A stretch of DNA of 64,000 nt, from assembly GCA_011525695.1 (NCBI GenBank), contig WYBX01000046.1:1-64000 (forward strand). The letters run 5' to 3'. Shown here in pieces: positions 24,762 through 34,944 of this stretch; the stretch's first letter is position 1, and every line of letters starts with the position of its first letter. The DNA is from Verrucomicrobiia bacterium. Its GTDB lineage: Bacteria > Verrucomicrobiota > Verrucomicrobiia > Opitutales > Opitutaceae. The notes under the pieces were generated by a model, which did no database searches, was not told the DNA's origin, and worked only from the letters and a program-made list of their open reading frames with translations. The translations under genes were made by a program, and so were the position numbers.

Positions 24762-26927
24762 ATGCTTTCCGTTCGCTTCCTCTCCACACTCACGATCGCC
24801 AGCGTTCTCGCATTGCCCCCCGTCCCGGCGGCGTTGCCAGCTCCGGCTGCGCCATCTCCCGCTGCAATCCAGCCAAAGATTATCTCCCTCGATCGATTCG
24901 TCACCTCCGCCAGCCCGTTTGGCCGCAATCAGGTCGACCTGGCCCAATCCACAACCATCCTGAGCGGCCGCGCGCTCGCGCTGAAACTGCAGCCGACGTT
25001 GGGGGAGACGCTCGCCGCCGAAACCGGATTGAGCGCCACTTCGTTCGGACCCGGCGCCAGCCGTCCGCTCATCCGCGGCCTCGGCGGGGATCGAATTCGA
25101 CTGCTGGAGAACAGTGTCGGCACGACCGACGCCTCCGTCATCAGTCCCGATCATGCCGTGAGCATCGAGCCGTTCCTGATTGAGCGAATCGAGGTTGTCC
25201 GCGGGCCGGCTTCGCTCCTCTACGGCAGCTCCGCGGTCGGCGGGGTGGTCAACGTGATCACCCATCGGATCGAGACCGAAGTGCCCGCCGATCGGGTGCG
25301 CGGCAGCGGCGAGCTTCGTCTTGGGAGTGGAGCGGATGAATTTGCCCGCGGCGAACTCGTGGACATCGCGCTCATGCATCGGCCGGAGAGCGCCGTCGTT
25401 TTCCATTTTGACGGCTTTCGCCGCTCGGCCGGCGACCTGGGGATCCCCGGCTTCGCCGAGAGTGAGCGAATCCGGGCCGCCGAGACTGCCGCGGCCGCCG
25501 AACATGGCGAGCCCCCGCCCGAGTTCGCCCATGGTCGGCTGCCCAACAGCTCCCTTGCCTCCGAAGGCGGCGCACTGGGATTGTCCTTTGTCGGCCAGCG
25601 ACTGCAATTCGGCGCAAGTCGCAGCGGATTCAATACCGCGTATGGAGTCCCCGGGCACGCCCATGCGCATGAGGAAGACGAGGCAGCACCGGACGCAGCC
25701 GGCGTGCGGATCGAACTGCGCCAGCGGCACACCGACTTGCAGGCGCAGTGGCGCAAGGACACCGGGCTCCTCAGTGCGGTGCGACTCAAGCTGGGACTAG
25801 GCTCCTATCGCCATGTCGAGATTGAACCTGACGGCGCGGTCGGCACGACCTTCACGAACGAAGGCCATGATGCCCGGCTCGAGGTGTTACATGGCCGGGA
25901 GGGTTCGTGGAGCGGCGCAGTCGGACTGCATTTCACGGCAAGCGATTTCGCTGCCGCCGGCGAGGAGGCCTTCGTGCCGCCGTCGCTTACCCGCAGTTCG
26001 GCCCTCTTCACCTTTCAGGAAGTGAGGCGCATGCCAGTCATCTGGCAGTTCGGAGCCCGGCTCGAGCGCGCCCACCTGGAGCCGCGGGGTGCGGAACGTC
26101 GCAATAGCCGGCATCTCAGCGGATCACTTGGCGCGGTGTGGGAACTCGACGGAAAATACTCCGTGGCGCTATCGCTGGCGCACACGGGCCGGCCGGCAAA
26201 TGTCCAGGAATTGTTCGCCGATGGCCCGCATGCCGGCACCCAGAGTTACGAGATCGGCGACCCGCGCCTGCGTCCGGAGAAATCGCTCGGCGCCGAATTG
26301 AGCCTGCGTCGACGCGAGGGGGATCTCTCCGGATCGGTGACGGTGTACATGAACCGATTCGCCGGGTTCATCTACGAACAACCAACGGGAATGGTCGCGC
26401 TCGAGCATGAGGGTGCCTGGGAGTTTCTGCCGCCGGACGACGAGGAGGCCCACGGCCACGGCGGCGGGCTTCCGGTTTACCGGTACGTCCAGCGTGACGC
26501 GCGGTTGTGGGGCGCCGAATTCGAGGCCCTCTGGAGTATCCACAAGTCCGTTCGGCGACAGGTCGACTTGCGGCTGGCGGCAGATTTCACGCGCGGAGAG
26601 GCCGGCGGCGGGGATCTGCCGCGAATCCCAGCCGCTCGAATAACGACCGGGGCCGATTGGCAAACAGGCCCGTGGAGACTCGGAGTCGAAAGCCAGTTTG
26701 CCTTCCGGCAGGCGAGAGTTGCAGCGGGCGAAACACCCACTTCCGGCTACACGCTGCTGAGTGCACAGGTGGAGTATGCGTTCACCCGCGGCCGGACGTC
26801 ATGGCACCTGTTCGCACGTGGCACCAACCTTGCCGATGCCGAGGCGAGGCCTCATCCTTCATTCATAAAGGAGCATGCACCTCTTGGCGGACGGGCGGTC
26901 ACCGCAGGGGTGGGAATGTCCTTCTAA
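24762..26927 (+). CDS. TonB-dependent receptor with His-rich loops, probable metal uptake
   Basis: A 721-residue outer-membrane receptor. A signal peptide is followed by a plug domain ([58 protein letters not shown]) and a beta barrel ending in AGVGMSF. His-rich segments interrupt the barrel: [12 protein letters not shown] near residue 247, [10 protein letters not shown] near 297 and EEAHGHGGG near 565. In known zinc and copper receptors such as ZnuD, His-rich loops bind metal. This and the CusF-like neighbours make metal import the best guess. A GAGGC/GCCTC hairpin follows the stop codon. Confidence 0.88.
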   Translation: MLSVRFLSTLTIASVLALPPVPAALPAPAAPSPAAIQPKIISLDRFVTSASPFGRNQVDLAQSTTILSGRALALKLQPTLGETLAAETGLSATSFGPGASRPLIRGLGGDRIRLLENSVGTTDASVISPDHAVSIEPFLIERIEVVRGPASLLYGSSAVGGVVNVITHRIETEVPADRVRGSGELRLGSGADEFARGELVDIALMHRPESAVVFHFDGFRRSAGDLGIPGFAESERIRAAETAAAAEHGEPPPEFAHGRLPNSSLASEGGALGLSFVGQRLQFGASRSGFNTAYGVPGHAHAHEEDEAAPDAAGVRIELRQRHTDLQAQWRKDTGLLSAVRLKLGLGSYRHVEIEPDGAVGTTFTNEGHDARLEVLHGREGSWSGAVGLHFTASDFAAAGEEAFVPPSLTRSSALFTFQEVRRMPVIWQFGARLERAHLEPRGAERRNSRHLSGSLGAVWELDGKYSVALSLAHTGRPANVQELFADGPHAGTQSYEIGDPRLRPEKSLGAELSLRRREGDLSGSVTVYMNRFAGFIYEQPTGMVALEHEGAWEFLPPDDEEAHGHGGGLPVYRYVQRDARLWGAEFEALWSIHKSVRRQVDLRLAADFTRGEAGGGDLPRIPAARITTGADWQTGPWRLGVESQFAFRQARVAAGETPTSGYTLLSAQVEYAFTRGRTSWHLFARGTNLADAEARPHPSFIKEHAPLGGRAVTAGVGMSF

Positions 26928-26943
26928 CGAGGCGCTGCCTCGG
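26928..26943 (+). terminator. Short stop-codon-linked hairpin, copy 1
   Basis: CGAGGCGCTGCCTCGG forms a 6-bp stem with a GCT loop directly after the TonB-receptor TAA. An almost identical sequence follows the permease stop at 28789. It may attenuate or terminate transcription; there is no long U-tract. Confidence 0.45.
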
Positions 26944-27135
26944 ACCGGTGTAACGATGGAGCCGCGGCGACCAATGCCGCGGGGGATGCACGATGGAACG
27001 GGTTGGACGCGGCAGGATGCCGCTTCCATCTGCCGCGCCTGCCACCTGGAAAAAATCTCGCCAGCGGCGCGGCTGCGTGGCTCGCTCCGCGCACCCCCGC
27101 GCGACGTCCGCTTCAACCCGCCGCCGTTTCAACCC

Positions 27136-28788
27136 ATGAATTGGTCCCAAGTTTATGCCCCTGCCGGCAGCATTGGCCTGTCGGCACTGATTGCAGCCAT
27201 CCCGGTAGTCATCCTGCTCGGCCTCCTTGCGTTCTGGCATGTCCGGGCCCACTGGGCGGCAATCGTCGCGCTGCTCGCGGCGCTGGGCATCGCGATCTGG
27301 GTGTACGGGATGCCCGCGCAACTGGCCTTTGCCGCCGCCGGGTATGGCGCCGCCTTTGGGCTGCTGCCGATTGGCTGGCTGATCCTCAACGCGATTTTCA
27401 TCTACCAACTCTCGGTCGAGACCGGCCAATTCGCCGTCCTCCAGCGCCAGATTGCGGGAATCTCGCAGGACCGCCGGATTCAGGCGCTGATGCTCGCCTT
27501 CTGTTTCGGCGCCTTCATCGAGGGTGCCGCCGGATTCGGTGCGCCAGTGGCGATCAGCGGCGCACTGATGATCGGACTCGGCTTCAAACCGCTCGAGGCC
27601 GCCAAGCTCGCCCTCATCGGCAACACCGCGCCGGTCGCCTTTGGCGCGCTGGGCATTCCGTTGACGACGCTCGCACCGCTCACCGGGCTCGATCTCCTCG
27701 ATCTCAGCGCGATGGTCGGCCGCCAGCTGCCGTTCTTCTCGCTGCTCGTTCCGTTCTGGCTCGTGGTCGCGCAGGCCGGCTGGCGCGGGATGGTCCAGGT
27801 CTGGCCCGCATGCCTGGTGTCTGGAGCCGCCTTTGGCGCCATGCAATTTCTCGTCAGCAACTTCCATGGCCCGTGGCTGGTCGACATCGTGAGCGCCGCC
27901 GTCGCGATGGCCGCGGTCGTGGTCCTGATGCAATTCTGGCAGCCGCGGGAGGAGTCGATCAACGAAGGCGCCGCCGCCGCGCTCGCCGCACCGGTCGGCA
28001 ATGCCGCGGATGGCACCCCGACCGGCGCGGCCTGGAAGGCCTGGCTGCCCTGGATCCTCCTGACTACGACTGTCTTCATCTGGGGACTGCCGGCCGTGAA
28101 GACCCAGCTCAATGCCTGGTACGCACCGCAGTTTCCCGTGCCGGCGCTCGATCTCGCCGTGATCAAGGTGCCACCCGTCGCCCCCGAACCGACGGCCGAG
28201 AAGGCGATCTTCACGTTCAACCTCCTTTCCACCACCGGCACCGCGCTGCTGCTCGCCGGGGTCGCGTCCGTGTTCGCCCTCGGCGTCGGCATCAGGCGCG
28301 GCCTCATGATCTACGGCCACACCCTGCTGCGCGTGCGGATTTCGCTGCTCACGATTGCGGTGATGATGGCGCTCGGGTTCACCACGCGTTACAGCGGCAC
28401 GGATACGACAATGGGGCTGGCGATGGCGGGGACCGGCTGGCTGTTCCCCTTCTTCTCGCCCTTGATCGGCTGGCTGGGCGTGGCTCTGACCGGCAGCGAC
28501 ACGTCGTCGAACGTGCTCTTTGGCAATCTGCAGAAGGTCTCGGCGGAACACCTGGGCTTCCCGCCATTGCTGATGTGTGCGGCGAACAGTTCGGGTGGCG
28601 TCATGGGCAAGATGATCGATGCCCAGAGCATCGTCGTTGCGAGCGTCGCCACCGGCGGGCATCCGGAGAGCCCCAGCGCCGGCACGATCCTGCGGGCCGT
28701 GTTCTGGCACAGCGTCGCGCTCGCCGTACTGATGGGAGTTTTCGTGATGGCCCAGGCCTACCTCTGGCCCTGGGTCGTGCCGGGCTAA
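27136..28788 (+). CDS. lctP: L-lactate/glycolate permease (LctP family)
   Basis: A 550-residue permease with about 13 hydrophobic segments. Family landmarks are [17 protein letters not shown] near residue 135, [16 protein letters not shown] near 160, [16 protein letters not shown] near 420 and [14 protein letters not shown] near 455. LctP/GlcA proteins import lactate or glycolate with protons. The ATG at 27136 ([11 protein letters not shown]) is the standard N-terminus. The convergent glycolate oxidase operon glcDEF suggests that glycolate is a substrate here. Confidence 0.92.
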   Translation: MNWSQVYAPAGSIGLSALIAAIPVVILLGLLAFWHVRAHWAAIVALLAALGIAIWVYGMPAQLAFAAAGYGAAFGLLPIGWLILNAIFIYQLSVETGQFAVLQRQIAGISQDRRIQALMLAFCFGAFIEGAAGFGAPVAISGALMIGLGFKPLEAAKLALIGNTAPVAFGALGIPLTTLAPLTGLDLLDLSAMVGRQLPFFSLLVPFWLVVAQAGWRGMVQVWPACLVSGAAFGAMQFLVSNFHGPWLVDIVSAAVAMAAVVVLMQFWQPREESINEGAAAALAAPVGNAADGTPTGAAWKAWLPWILLTTTVFIWGLPAVKTQLNAWYAPQFPVPALDLAVIKVPPVAPEPTAEKAIFTFNLLSTTGTALLLAGVASVFALGVGIRRGLMIYGHTLLRVRISLLTIAVMMALGFTTRYSGTDTTMGLAMAGTGWLFPFFSPLIGWLGVALTGSDTSSNVLFGNLQKVSAEHLGFPPLLMCAANSSGGVMGKMIDAQSIVVASVATGGHPESPSAGTILRAVFWHSVALAVLMGVFVMAQAYLWPWVVPG

Positions 28789-28805
28789 CGAGGCGCAGCC
28801 TCAGA
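28789..28805 (+). terminator. Short stop-codon-linked hairpin, copy 2
   Basis: CGAGGCGCAGCCTCAG directly follows the permease TAA and matches the element after the TonB receptor in 14 of 16 positions. The stem is GAGGC/GCCTC. The rest of the gap to 28994 shows no gene. Confidence 0.45.
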
Positions 28806-28994
28806 CCGCTCAACACCTGAGCGCACCTGAGAATCTGGGGTGCACGAACACGGCGGCGGCGAGCGCCTCGTTAGTAGGGTCCGCTGCGCGGACCGCCGGA
28901 ATGCGAGTTTTCCAAAGAGTGTGCAATCGACGCAGGGTGCAGGATAGGCACGCCAACGCCCATCCTGCCGACACCGGGAACCGCCCCACCGTTC

Positions 28995-29483
28995 TCACCG
29001 TTTCACCGTGCTGTTCCCGGCCGGCCGCATCGACTGCCAGGCAAACATCCGCCATGCGCCACCCTCGTTCCGCCAGACGGCCATGTAACGCAGCTCGATC
29101 CGGGACCATGCCGGGCCGAGCCGCTTCCGCATCGACTGCGCCCCGATGAGCACGACCACGCCTGGAACAGGCTCGACTGCACGGACATCGCTGACCGCTG
29201 CATCGGCGTACTCCGTGTCGCCCGCAGTCAGGTTCCGCACGTAGTCCGCCTTCGACTCGATCCGTCCGTCGGAATGGACGAACAGGAGCTCGTCGGACAT
29301 CAGCCGGTTGAGCGCCGCGCCGTCGCCGGCCATCATCGCCGCCAATCGCGCCTGATCGGCGGTGCGGACCGCCTGCACGGCCGTCGACTCGGCGGCCACC
29401 GCGGCAGGCTCCGCTCCCTGCACGACCGGGAGCAGCATGAGGCCGAGCAATGCCGTGAAAAGGCGGAGCGAAAGTGTTTTCAT
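28995..29483 (-). CDS. Exported DUF4440/SnoaL-like protein
   Basis: A 162-residue protein with a signal peptide (SLRLFTALLGLMLLPVVQGA). Its NTF2-like fold resembles DUF4440: AVRTADQARLAAMMAGDG, LNRLMSDELLFVHSDGR, IESKADYVRNL, and AVWRNEGGAWRMFAWQ at the end. Members are often ketosteroid-isomerase-like and of unknown function. It is the last gene on the minus strand after glcF, about 70 bases downstream, and may be co-transcribed with the glycolate oxidase genes. Confidence 0.83.
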   Translation of the reverse strand: MKTLSLRLFTALLGLMLLPVVQGAEPAAVAAESTAVQAVRTADQARLAAMMAGDGAALNRLMSDELLFVHSDGRIESKADYVRNLTAGDTEYADAAVSDVRAVEPVPGVVVLIGAQSMRKRLGPAWSRIELRYMAVWRNEGGAWRMFAWQSMRPAGNSTVKR

Positions 29484-29552
29484 GGATGACGATCTGTCCC
29501 CGCGAATCGCAATTGGCACGGCCAAAAAGATCTGGGCCGCGCGCAGCGCGGT

Positions 29553-30827
29553 TTAATGCCGGCGCGCAGCGCCGGCATAGGCATCGCGCAACACCTGCAT
29601 CGTGTGCTGCACGCGCACGGTCGATCCGAGCCGCCCGAGATGGACGCCGATCTGCGTCAGACAGCCGATGTTGCCCGTCGCGACGACCGCAGCCCCGGTC
29701 CCGATGATCGCCCGGGCCTTCTCCTCGCCGAGGGAGGCAGCGATCCCGGGCTGGTCGAGGTTGTACGTTCCTGCGCTGCCGCAGCAGAGATGCGCCTGCG
29801 GCAACTCGCGGAGTTCAATCCCCGGGATGGCACGCAGCAACTCACGCGGTTCCACCCGCACATTCTGCGCGTTGGCAAGATGGCAGGCGTCATGATACGC
29901 CACAATCCGCCCTCCGGCCCAGCCCACCGGCGTTTCGCGCAGTCCCAGCCGCGCGAGAAAAACACTCACGTCGATCACGCGGCGACAAAAAACCTCGGCG
30001 CGCGCCTCGTCCGGCGTGCCCTTCAGGACGAGCGGGTACTCGTGCATCGTTGAACCGCAGCCGGCGGCATTGGTCACAATCGCATCCACATCGTCCGGGA
30101 ACGCCTCGAGATTGCGCCGGGCAAATGTCCGGGCCGAGGGCAGGTCACCCGTGTGCCAGGCCAGTCCGCCGCAGCAGCCCTGGGAAGGCGGGACGACCAC
30201 CTCGACTCCGTTGCGCGCCAGCACGTCGATCGTGGCCGCATTGATGTCCGGATCCAGCACCTGCTGGGCGCAGCCGGCGAGCAATGCCACTCGCGCCCGC
30301 CGCGCACCCTTGGCGGCGGTCACCCGGGGAAGCTTCATGGCCGGCGGCAGATGTTTCGGCGCGAGCGCAATCATCGCCCGGAACACGCCGGGCACGAGCG
30401 GACCGAACAGCCGGCCAATCGCCGCCCCGCGCAATGCCAGTCGGAACCGTCCGGGAAACGGCAGCGTCTTTGCCGCCAGCCACCGTCGCAGCCGGGCGGT
30501 CCGCGTTTGTGGAAGGCCGGCCTGGACCGTCGCCCGATACGGGCTGATCAAGTCGCGATAGCGCACCCCGCTCGGGCACGCCGGCTCGCAGGCAAGGCAG
30601 CCGAGGCAGCGGTCGATATGCACCTGCGCTGCCGTGGCGGACAGCGTCCCCTCGAGCACCTCCTTCATCATGACGATCCGGCCCCGCGGCGTATCCATCT
30701 CCTGCCCGAGCTCATGGTACGTGGGACAAGCCGCGAGGCAGAACCCGCAATGCACGCACGCCTGCACGGCGTCCGCCATCGGCTGGCCGAGCGGCCCATG
30801 TTGCTCCGTTTTGATCGCGTGCAGCAT
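29553..30827 (-). CDS. glcF: Glycolate oxidase iron-sulfur subunit
   Basis: A 424-residue electron-transfer subunit. Two 4Fe-4S clusters are seen as CVHCGFCLAACPTY near residue 24 and CLGCLACEPACPSG near 74. Two CCG domains follow: GCCGGLAWHTGD with NAAGCGS near 220-260, and CCGSAGTYN near 355. With GlcD and GlcE it oxidises glycolate to glyoxylate at the membrane. A gap of about 215 bases separates it from glcE, longer than the 4-base overlap between glcD and glcE. Confidence 0.93.
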   Translation of the reverse strand: MLHAIKTEQHGPLGQPMADAVQACVHCGFCLAACPTYHELGQEMDTPRGRIVMMKEVLEGTLSATAAQVHIDRCLGCLACEPACPSGVRYRDLISPYRATVQAGLPQTRTARLRRWLAAKTLPFPGRFRLALRGAAIGRLFGPLVPGVFRAMIALAPKHLPPAMKLPRVTAAKGARRARVALLAGCAQQVLDPDINAATIDVLARNGVEVVVPPSQGCCGGLAWHTGDLPSARTFARRNLEAFPDDVDAIVTNAAGCGSTMHEYPLVLKGTPDEARAEVFCRRVIDVSVFLARLGLRETPVGWAGGRIVAYHDACHLANAQNVRVEPRELLRAIPGIELRELPQAHLCCGSAGTYNLDQPGIAASLGEEKARAIIGTGAAVVATGNIGCLTQIGVHLGRLGSTVRVQHTMQVLRDAYAGAARRH

Positions 30828-31043
30828 CAGGCAGGATTTTGTCGGCCGTGCAGGGATGCCGACGGCGCGATTTTGGAGTGGGAGGGTAAAAGGGTCCCAG
30901 CCGGGGCCGGCAAAATCCTGGAATTGCCGCGGGGCGGCAATGGCGAGTGGAGGCGAAGGGACGGTCCCGGCAAAATCCTTGGCGCGCCTTGCGGCACGAA
31001 AAGTCGGGACATTGAGGGGAGATGCATTTTTGGAATTCGCGTT

Positions 31044-32129
31044 CTACGCATCCAGACGAGGAAAACGGTCCTGCGGGTCCAGCGCAGCCTTCACCCGTTG
31101 CATGATCTCGAACCGGCGCGTCGGGCCCAGCCACAGCGGGCCGTCGCCGCGAAGCATCACGGCCGGCCATGCCAGCTTCGGCAGCGGGCTGCCGGCGGGA
31201 ACGGACAGGTAGCCGGTGTTGCCGCCGCCGCTCACCCAGCCGCGGGCTTCCGGCTGCGCGCGCACCATCGCGAGGAATTCCTCCACCTGGGCCGCCACCA
31301 GCGCCACCTTCACCAGCGGGCCGCCGGAGTGCGCCCAGCGAAATTCGGTGACGGTTTGCCAGAGAAATTCCGCCTCGCCACTGGTCAGCGCTGCGCCGTT
31401 CCACCGGGTCAGGAGTTCCATTGCGAGCGGATCGAGCGCTTCGTTGACGCCACCCAGCCGCGCATAAACCGCGGGCTCCTCCACGGGTGCATCGAGGGCG
31501 TCGATCTCCCAGCGTCCGCGGGCGAGTTCCATCAGCAGCCGGCCCTTGGTGGCAACATCGGGCGCCTCCAGCCGCAGCGTCCGCCAGCCCGGCGGCCGCG
31601 GAAAGACCTTGAACGAGGCTTCGGCCACGATTCCGAACCGGCCAGCACTGCCCACGAAAAATTTCGGCAGATCGAAGCCCGCGGCATTCTTCACGACCTT
31701 GCCCCCCATCCGCAACAACCGGCCGCCGCCATCCACAAACCGCACCCCGAGAATGAAGTCGCGCACGCCGCCAAACCGGAACCGGCCCGGCCCGCTGATG
31801 CCGGCGGCGATCGTCCCGCCCAGCGTGGCGCCGGCCTTCAACAGCACCGGATCGAACGGCAGGTACTGCCCACGCTCCGCCAGGGCGGCTGCAATGACCT
31901 TCAGCGGGGTGCCCGCCAGAGCGGTGAAGGTGAATTCGCTCGGCTCGTATTCGGTGATTCCGGACAACTTCGCGGTGGAAAGCCGGTAAAACTCCTCCCC
32001 CTCCCGTGCAAGCCGCGGTTTCGTGCCGCCGCCACTCGGGATCACGCGCGGCGCGGAACGTACCGCTTCCGCCAGCTCGGCAACCGTGGTGGGGGTCAGT
32101 GGGGATGCGCCGGAAGCGGTGGTTTTCAT
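31044..32129 (-). CDS. glcE: Glycolate oxidase FAD-binding subunit
   Basis: A 361-residue FAD-binding type 4 protein. The flavin domain has [12 protein letters not shown] near residue 30, [13 protein letters not shown] near 70, [21 protein letters not shown] near 98 and [17 protein letters not shown] near 140. GlcE is the small FAD subunit of the glycolate oxidase complex. The start is fixed by the ATGA overlap with glcD; an upstream frame to 32504 lies inside glcD. Confidence 0.92.
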   Translation of the reverse strand: MKTTASGASPLTPTTVAELAEAVRSAPRVIPSGGGTKPRLAREGEEFYRLSTAKLSGITEYEPSEFTFTALAGTPLKVIAAALAERGQYLPFDPVLLKAGATLGGTIAAGISGPGRFRFGGVRDFILGVRFVDGGGRLLRMGGKVVKNAAGFDLPKFFVGSAGRFGIVAEASFKVFPRPPGWRTLRLEAPDVATKGRLLMELARGRWEIDALDAPVEEPAVYARLGGVNEALDPLAMELLTRWNGAALTSGEAEFLWQTVTEFRWAHSGGPLVKVALVAAQVEEFLAMVRAQPEARGWVSGGGNTGYLSVPAGSPLPKLAWPAVMLRGDGPLWLGPTRRFEIMQRVKAALDPQDRFPRLDA

Positions 32130-33583
32130 TCCCGTGAAATCACCCCGGCCCTTTCCAGGGGGTGCAGCCCATGCTGCGTGAGCGCCGGTGCCCCGGCCTC
32201 GGCAAACATCTTGCCCGGGTTCGCCACCAGCCGCGGATCGAACGCCGCCCGCAGCCGTTGCATGCAGTCGATCTCGTCGGCCGAAAACATGGTGGCGAGA
32301 TGGTCCCGCTTTTCGACGCCGACGCCGTGCTCGCCCGTGATCGAGCCCCCCATCTCGACGCACATCCTGAGGATCCGGCCGGCAAGCGCCTCGGCCTGCT
32401 CGAGCGCCCCGGGAACCCGGCCGTCGTATAGAATCAGCGGGTGAAGGTTGCCGTCGCCGGCATGGAACACGTTCGCGCAGCGCAGGCCCATCTCCCGGGA
32501 CCATTCATCGATGTGCCGGAGCGCCTCGCCCAGCCGGCGTCGCGGGACGACACCATCCTGCACGATGAAATCCGGCGAAAGCCGTCCGACGGCGCTGAAT
32601 GCGCTCTTCCGTCCCTTCCAGATGGCGAGCCGCTCGGCCGCATCACGGGCGGGCCTGGCCTCGACGGGCCTGCTCTCGGCAATGATGGCGTCGAGCCGGC
32701 CGCGGTCCGCCGCCACCGCTTCGCGGGGGCCCTCGAGCTCGACGATCAGGACCGCCTCGCAGCCCGGCGGATATTCCGCATGCACCGCCGCCACCGCGGC
32801 CTCGAGGGCGAGCGCATCCATGATCTCGATCGCGCCCGGCAGCAGCCCGCTTGCGATGATGGCGGCGACGGCGTCGCCCGCCTGCTCGATCGTGGCGTAG
32901 CCCGCGAGCACGGTGTGGTAGCATTCCGCCCGCGGCAGCAACTGCAGCGTGACCTCCAGCGCGATGCCGAAAAGCCCCTCGTTGCCGACAAACAGCCCGG
33001 TCCAGTCCGGGCCGACCTGATCCCGGCCGGCCCCGCCAAACTCGACCACCTCGCCGGTCGCCAGCACCGCCTTCAGTCCGAGCACGTGATTGGACGTCAT
33101 GCCGTACTTGAGGCAGTGCGCGCCGCCGGCATTGAAGGCGACGTTTCCGCCAATCGTGCAGATTGGCTGGCTCGAGGGATCCGGCGCGTAATGCAGCCCG
33201 TGCGGAGCTGCGGCGGCGGTCACGTGCAGGTTGATCACGCCGGGTTCCACCACGGCAATCCGCTGCGCGGGATCGAGCTTGAGGATCCGGTTGAGCCGGT
33301 TGAGCGCGATGACGATCCCATTAACCAACGGCAGCGAGCCGCCGGACAGGCTGGTGCCGCTGCCCCGGGCGACGAAGGGCAGCCCTTCGTCCCGGCAGAA
33401 CCGCACGAGGGCGATCACCTCGTCGGCCGTTTCCGGCACCGCCACCGCCAGCGGCCGGTTCCGGTAGGCCGTCAGCGCGTCGCTCTCATAGGCCGCGAGA
33501 TGCTGTTCCTCCGCCAGGATCCGGCCGGCCGGCAGCAGCGCGTGCAGCCGGCGGAGGACGGGAACGCGGGTGGAACGGGCCAT
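32126..33583 (-). CDS. glcD: Glycolate oxidase FAD subunit
   Basis: A 485-residue FAD-linked oxidase. It shows [15 protein letters not shown] near residue 73, [21 protein letters not shown] near 140 and a C-terminal [14 protein letters not shown] near 400, then [11 protein letters not shown] near 440. It catalyses glycolate (or D-lactate) dehydrogenation and is the first gene of the glcDEF run. It diverges from the HAD gene over a 317-base gap that contains a palindrome. Confidence 0.93.
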   Translation of the reverse strand: MARSTRVPVLRRLHALLPAGRILAEEQHLAAYESDALTAYRNRPLAVAVPETADEVIALVRFCRDEGLPFVARGSGTSLSGGSLPLVNGIVIALNRLNRILKLDPAQRIAVVEPGVINLHVTAAAAPHGLHYAPDPSSQPICTIGGNVAFNAGGAHCLKYGMTSNHVLGLKAVLATGEVVEFGGAGRDQVGPDWTGLFVGNEGLFGIALEVTLQLLPRAECYHTVLAGYATIEQAGDAVAAIIASGLLPGAIEIMDALALEAAVAAVHAEYPPGCEAVLIVELEGPREAVAADRGRLDAIIAESRPVEARPARDAAERLAIWKGRKSAFSAVGRLSPDFIVQDGVVPRRRLGEALRHIDEWSREMGLRCANVFHAGDGNLHPLILYDGRVPGALEQAEALAGRILRMCVEMGGSITGEHGVGVEKRDHLATMFSADEIDCMQRLRAAFDPRLVANPGKMFAEAGAPALTQHGLHPLERAGVISRE

Positions 33584-33900
33584 GGACGCCGCCGATCATG
33601 CGATCGGCCCCGCAGCTGACGAGCGCAGAGTTCAGGTCGTAGGCTGGTTTCCATCAGAAAAAAGCCCTGCCATTTCGATGTCACACGTGTGACATCGGAA
33701 TGGCAGCGACCCACATGGACTCGCACGCCAAGTCGCGGGTTGCAGCGCTTGAGGACTTGATCGCCCCCGCATCCCTGGATCAGCTGCGGCGACCGACGCT
33801 GGCGGGATTTTCTCGCTTCTCCCGGGCTGCTCCTTCTCCCCTACTCCTTCGGATACCCATTCCCTGCCTGACTCTTGCACCCGGCATTCGTTTCCCGCCC
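33584..33900. promoter_or_regulatory. Divergent intergenic region between glcD and the HAD gene
   Basis: This 317-base gap must hold promoters for both genes. Apart from the palindrome at 33670-33703 I see no clear operator or riboswitch. No GlcC-type regulator gene is nearby. Confidence 0.4.
33670..33703. repeat. Dispersed palindrome, copy B
   Basis: Near-perfect inverted repeat: CCATTTCGATGTCAC against GTGACATCGGAATGG, one mismatch, centred on ACGT. Related to the copies at 3531-3560 and 49798-49817. Confidence 0.75.
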
Positions 33901-34563
33901 ATGATTCGCGCGCTCATCCTGGATTTCGACGGACTGATTCTCGACACCGAGACGCCGCTCATCGACTCCTACGCCGATGTGCACCTCGCACATGGGGTTC
34001 CCTTCAACCGCGAGCTCCTGGTCCGCAATGTCGGTCATGCCGATTTCGCCTTCGATCCCTGGCACGGGTTCAGCCCGCATGCCGACCGGGCGGCACTGGA
34101 AACCGAGCGCCGGGCGCTGAAGAACGCACGCATCCTGCGCCAGCCGGTGCTTCCCGGGGTCGTCGAACTGCTGGCCGCCGCACGGACGCGCAACTTGCGC
34201 GTGGGGCTAGCCTCCAATTCGGAACACCGCTGGTGTGATCCGCACCTGGCCCGGCTCGGGCTCCGCGAATATTTCGAGTTCCTCGCGTGCCGCGAGGACG
34301 CGCCCTCACCGAAGCCCGAACCCGATCTCTACAAGCTCGTGCTGCAACGGTTCGGGCTCCGCGGCCACGAGGCGATCGCCTTCGAGGATTCGCAGACGGG
34401 AGTCCGCGCCGCCCGGCGGGCGAACCTCTGGGTGGTGGCCGTGCCGCAGGGACCCACGGTGGATCACGACATGAGCCATGCCCATCTGCGGGTCGGCTCT
34501 CTGGCAGAGATCGACCTCGAGGCGCTGATCGCGCGGTTCGAGCAAGCACATCTAGCCGGTTGA
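33901..34563 (+). CDS. HAD-superfamily hydrolase, beta-phosphoglucomutase-like
   Basis: A 220-residue subfamily IA HAD phosphatase. Motif I is LDFDGLILDTE at residues 6-16, motif II is GLASNSEH near 102, the Lys loop is SPKPEPDLY near 140 and motif III is AFEDSQTGVRAA near 160. The cap domain is the small helical type. It dephosphorylates or isomerises small phosphosugars; the substrate is unknown. Its stop codon lies inside a GCCGGTT/AACCGGC hairpin that probably ends transcription. Confidence 0.9.
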   Translation: MIRALILDFDGLILDTETPLIDSYADVHLAHGVPFNRELLVRNVGHADFAFDPWHGFSPHADRAALETERRALKNARILRQPVLPGVVELLAAARTRNLRVGLASNSEHRWCDPHLARLGLREYFEFLACREDAPSPKPEPDLYKLVLQRFGLRGHEAIAFEDSQTGVRAARRANLWVVAVPQGPTVDHDMSHAHLRVGSLAEIDLEALIARFEQAHLAG

Positions 34564-34944
34564 AACCGGCGCCCCTTGCGAGCGGCGTCTCGCCGCTTCC
34601 TGGACTGCACAGCTCGTGACGACGGCGTCGTGGCGAGGCGATGCGTTCCGACCTGCTTTCAGCGGGATGCGCTCTGAAAAGGCGAGACGCCATAACTCTC
34701 CACCCATCTTGTTGGGTCTCATCAGGTCGAGGCGCAGCGCGCACCGGGTGGAAGAGAATGCAATTCGAATTGAATCTCGCCGGTCGGGGACGCGGCGCTA
34801 CGGCGGGCCGGCCCTCTGGTGGGTCCGGAGATCGTTGGCGCGTGCGGCTGCCTGGGTAGCGCCGGTTTTCAACCGGCGAAAAGCGTTCCGAATCACATTT
34901 TCCACCAGATGGGTTGTGAGGTATGACGAGACGCCGCTGACACT
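34555..34944. repeat. Gene-free gap with two GCCGGTT hairpins
   Basis: Two inverted repeats with identical arms (GCCGGTT/AACCGGC) lie at 34555-34570, across the HAD stop codon, and at 34861-34877. A related one with GCCGGTC/GACCGGC arms is at 51599-51615. The rest of the gap before the uup stop shows no coding signal. Confidence 0.6.

Noticed and set aside
26899-28710. Open frame of 603 codons on the minus strand
   Set aside because: It is antisense to the lactate permease and lacks any family pattern.
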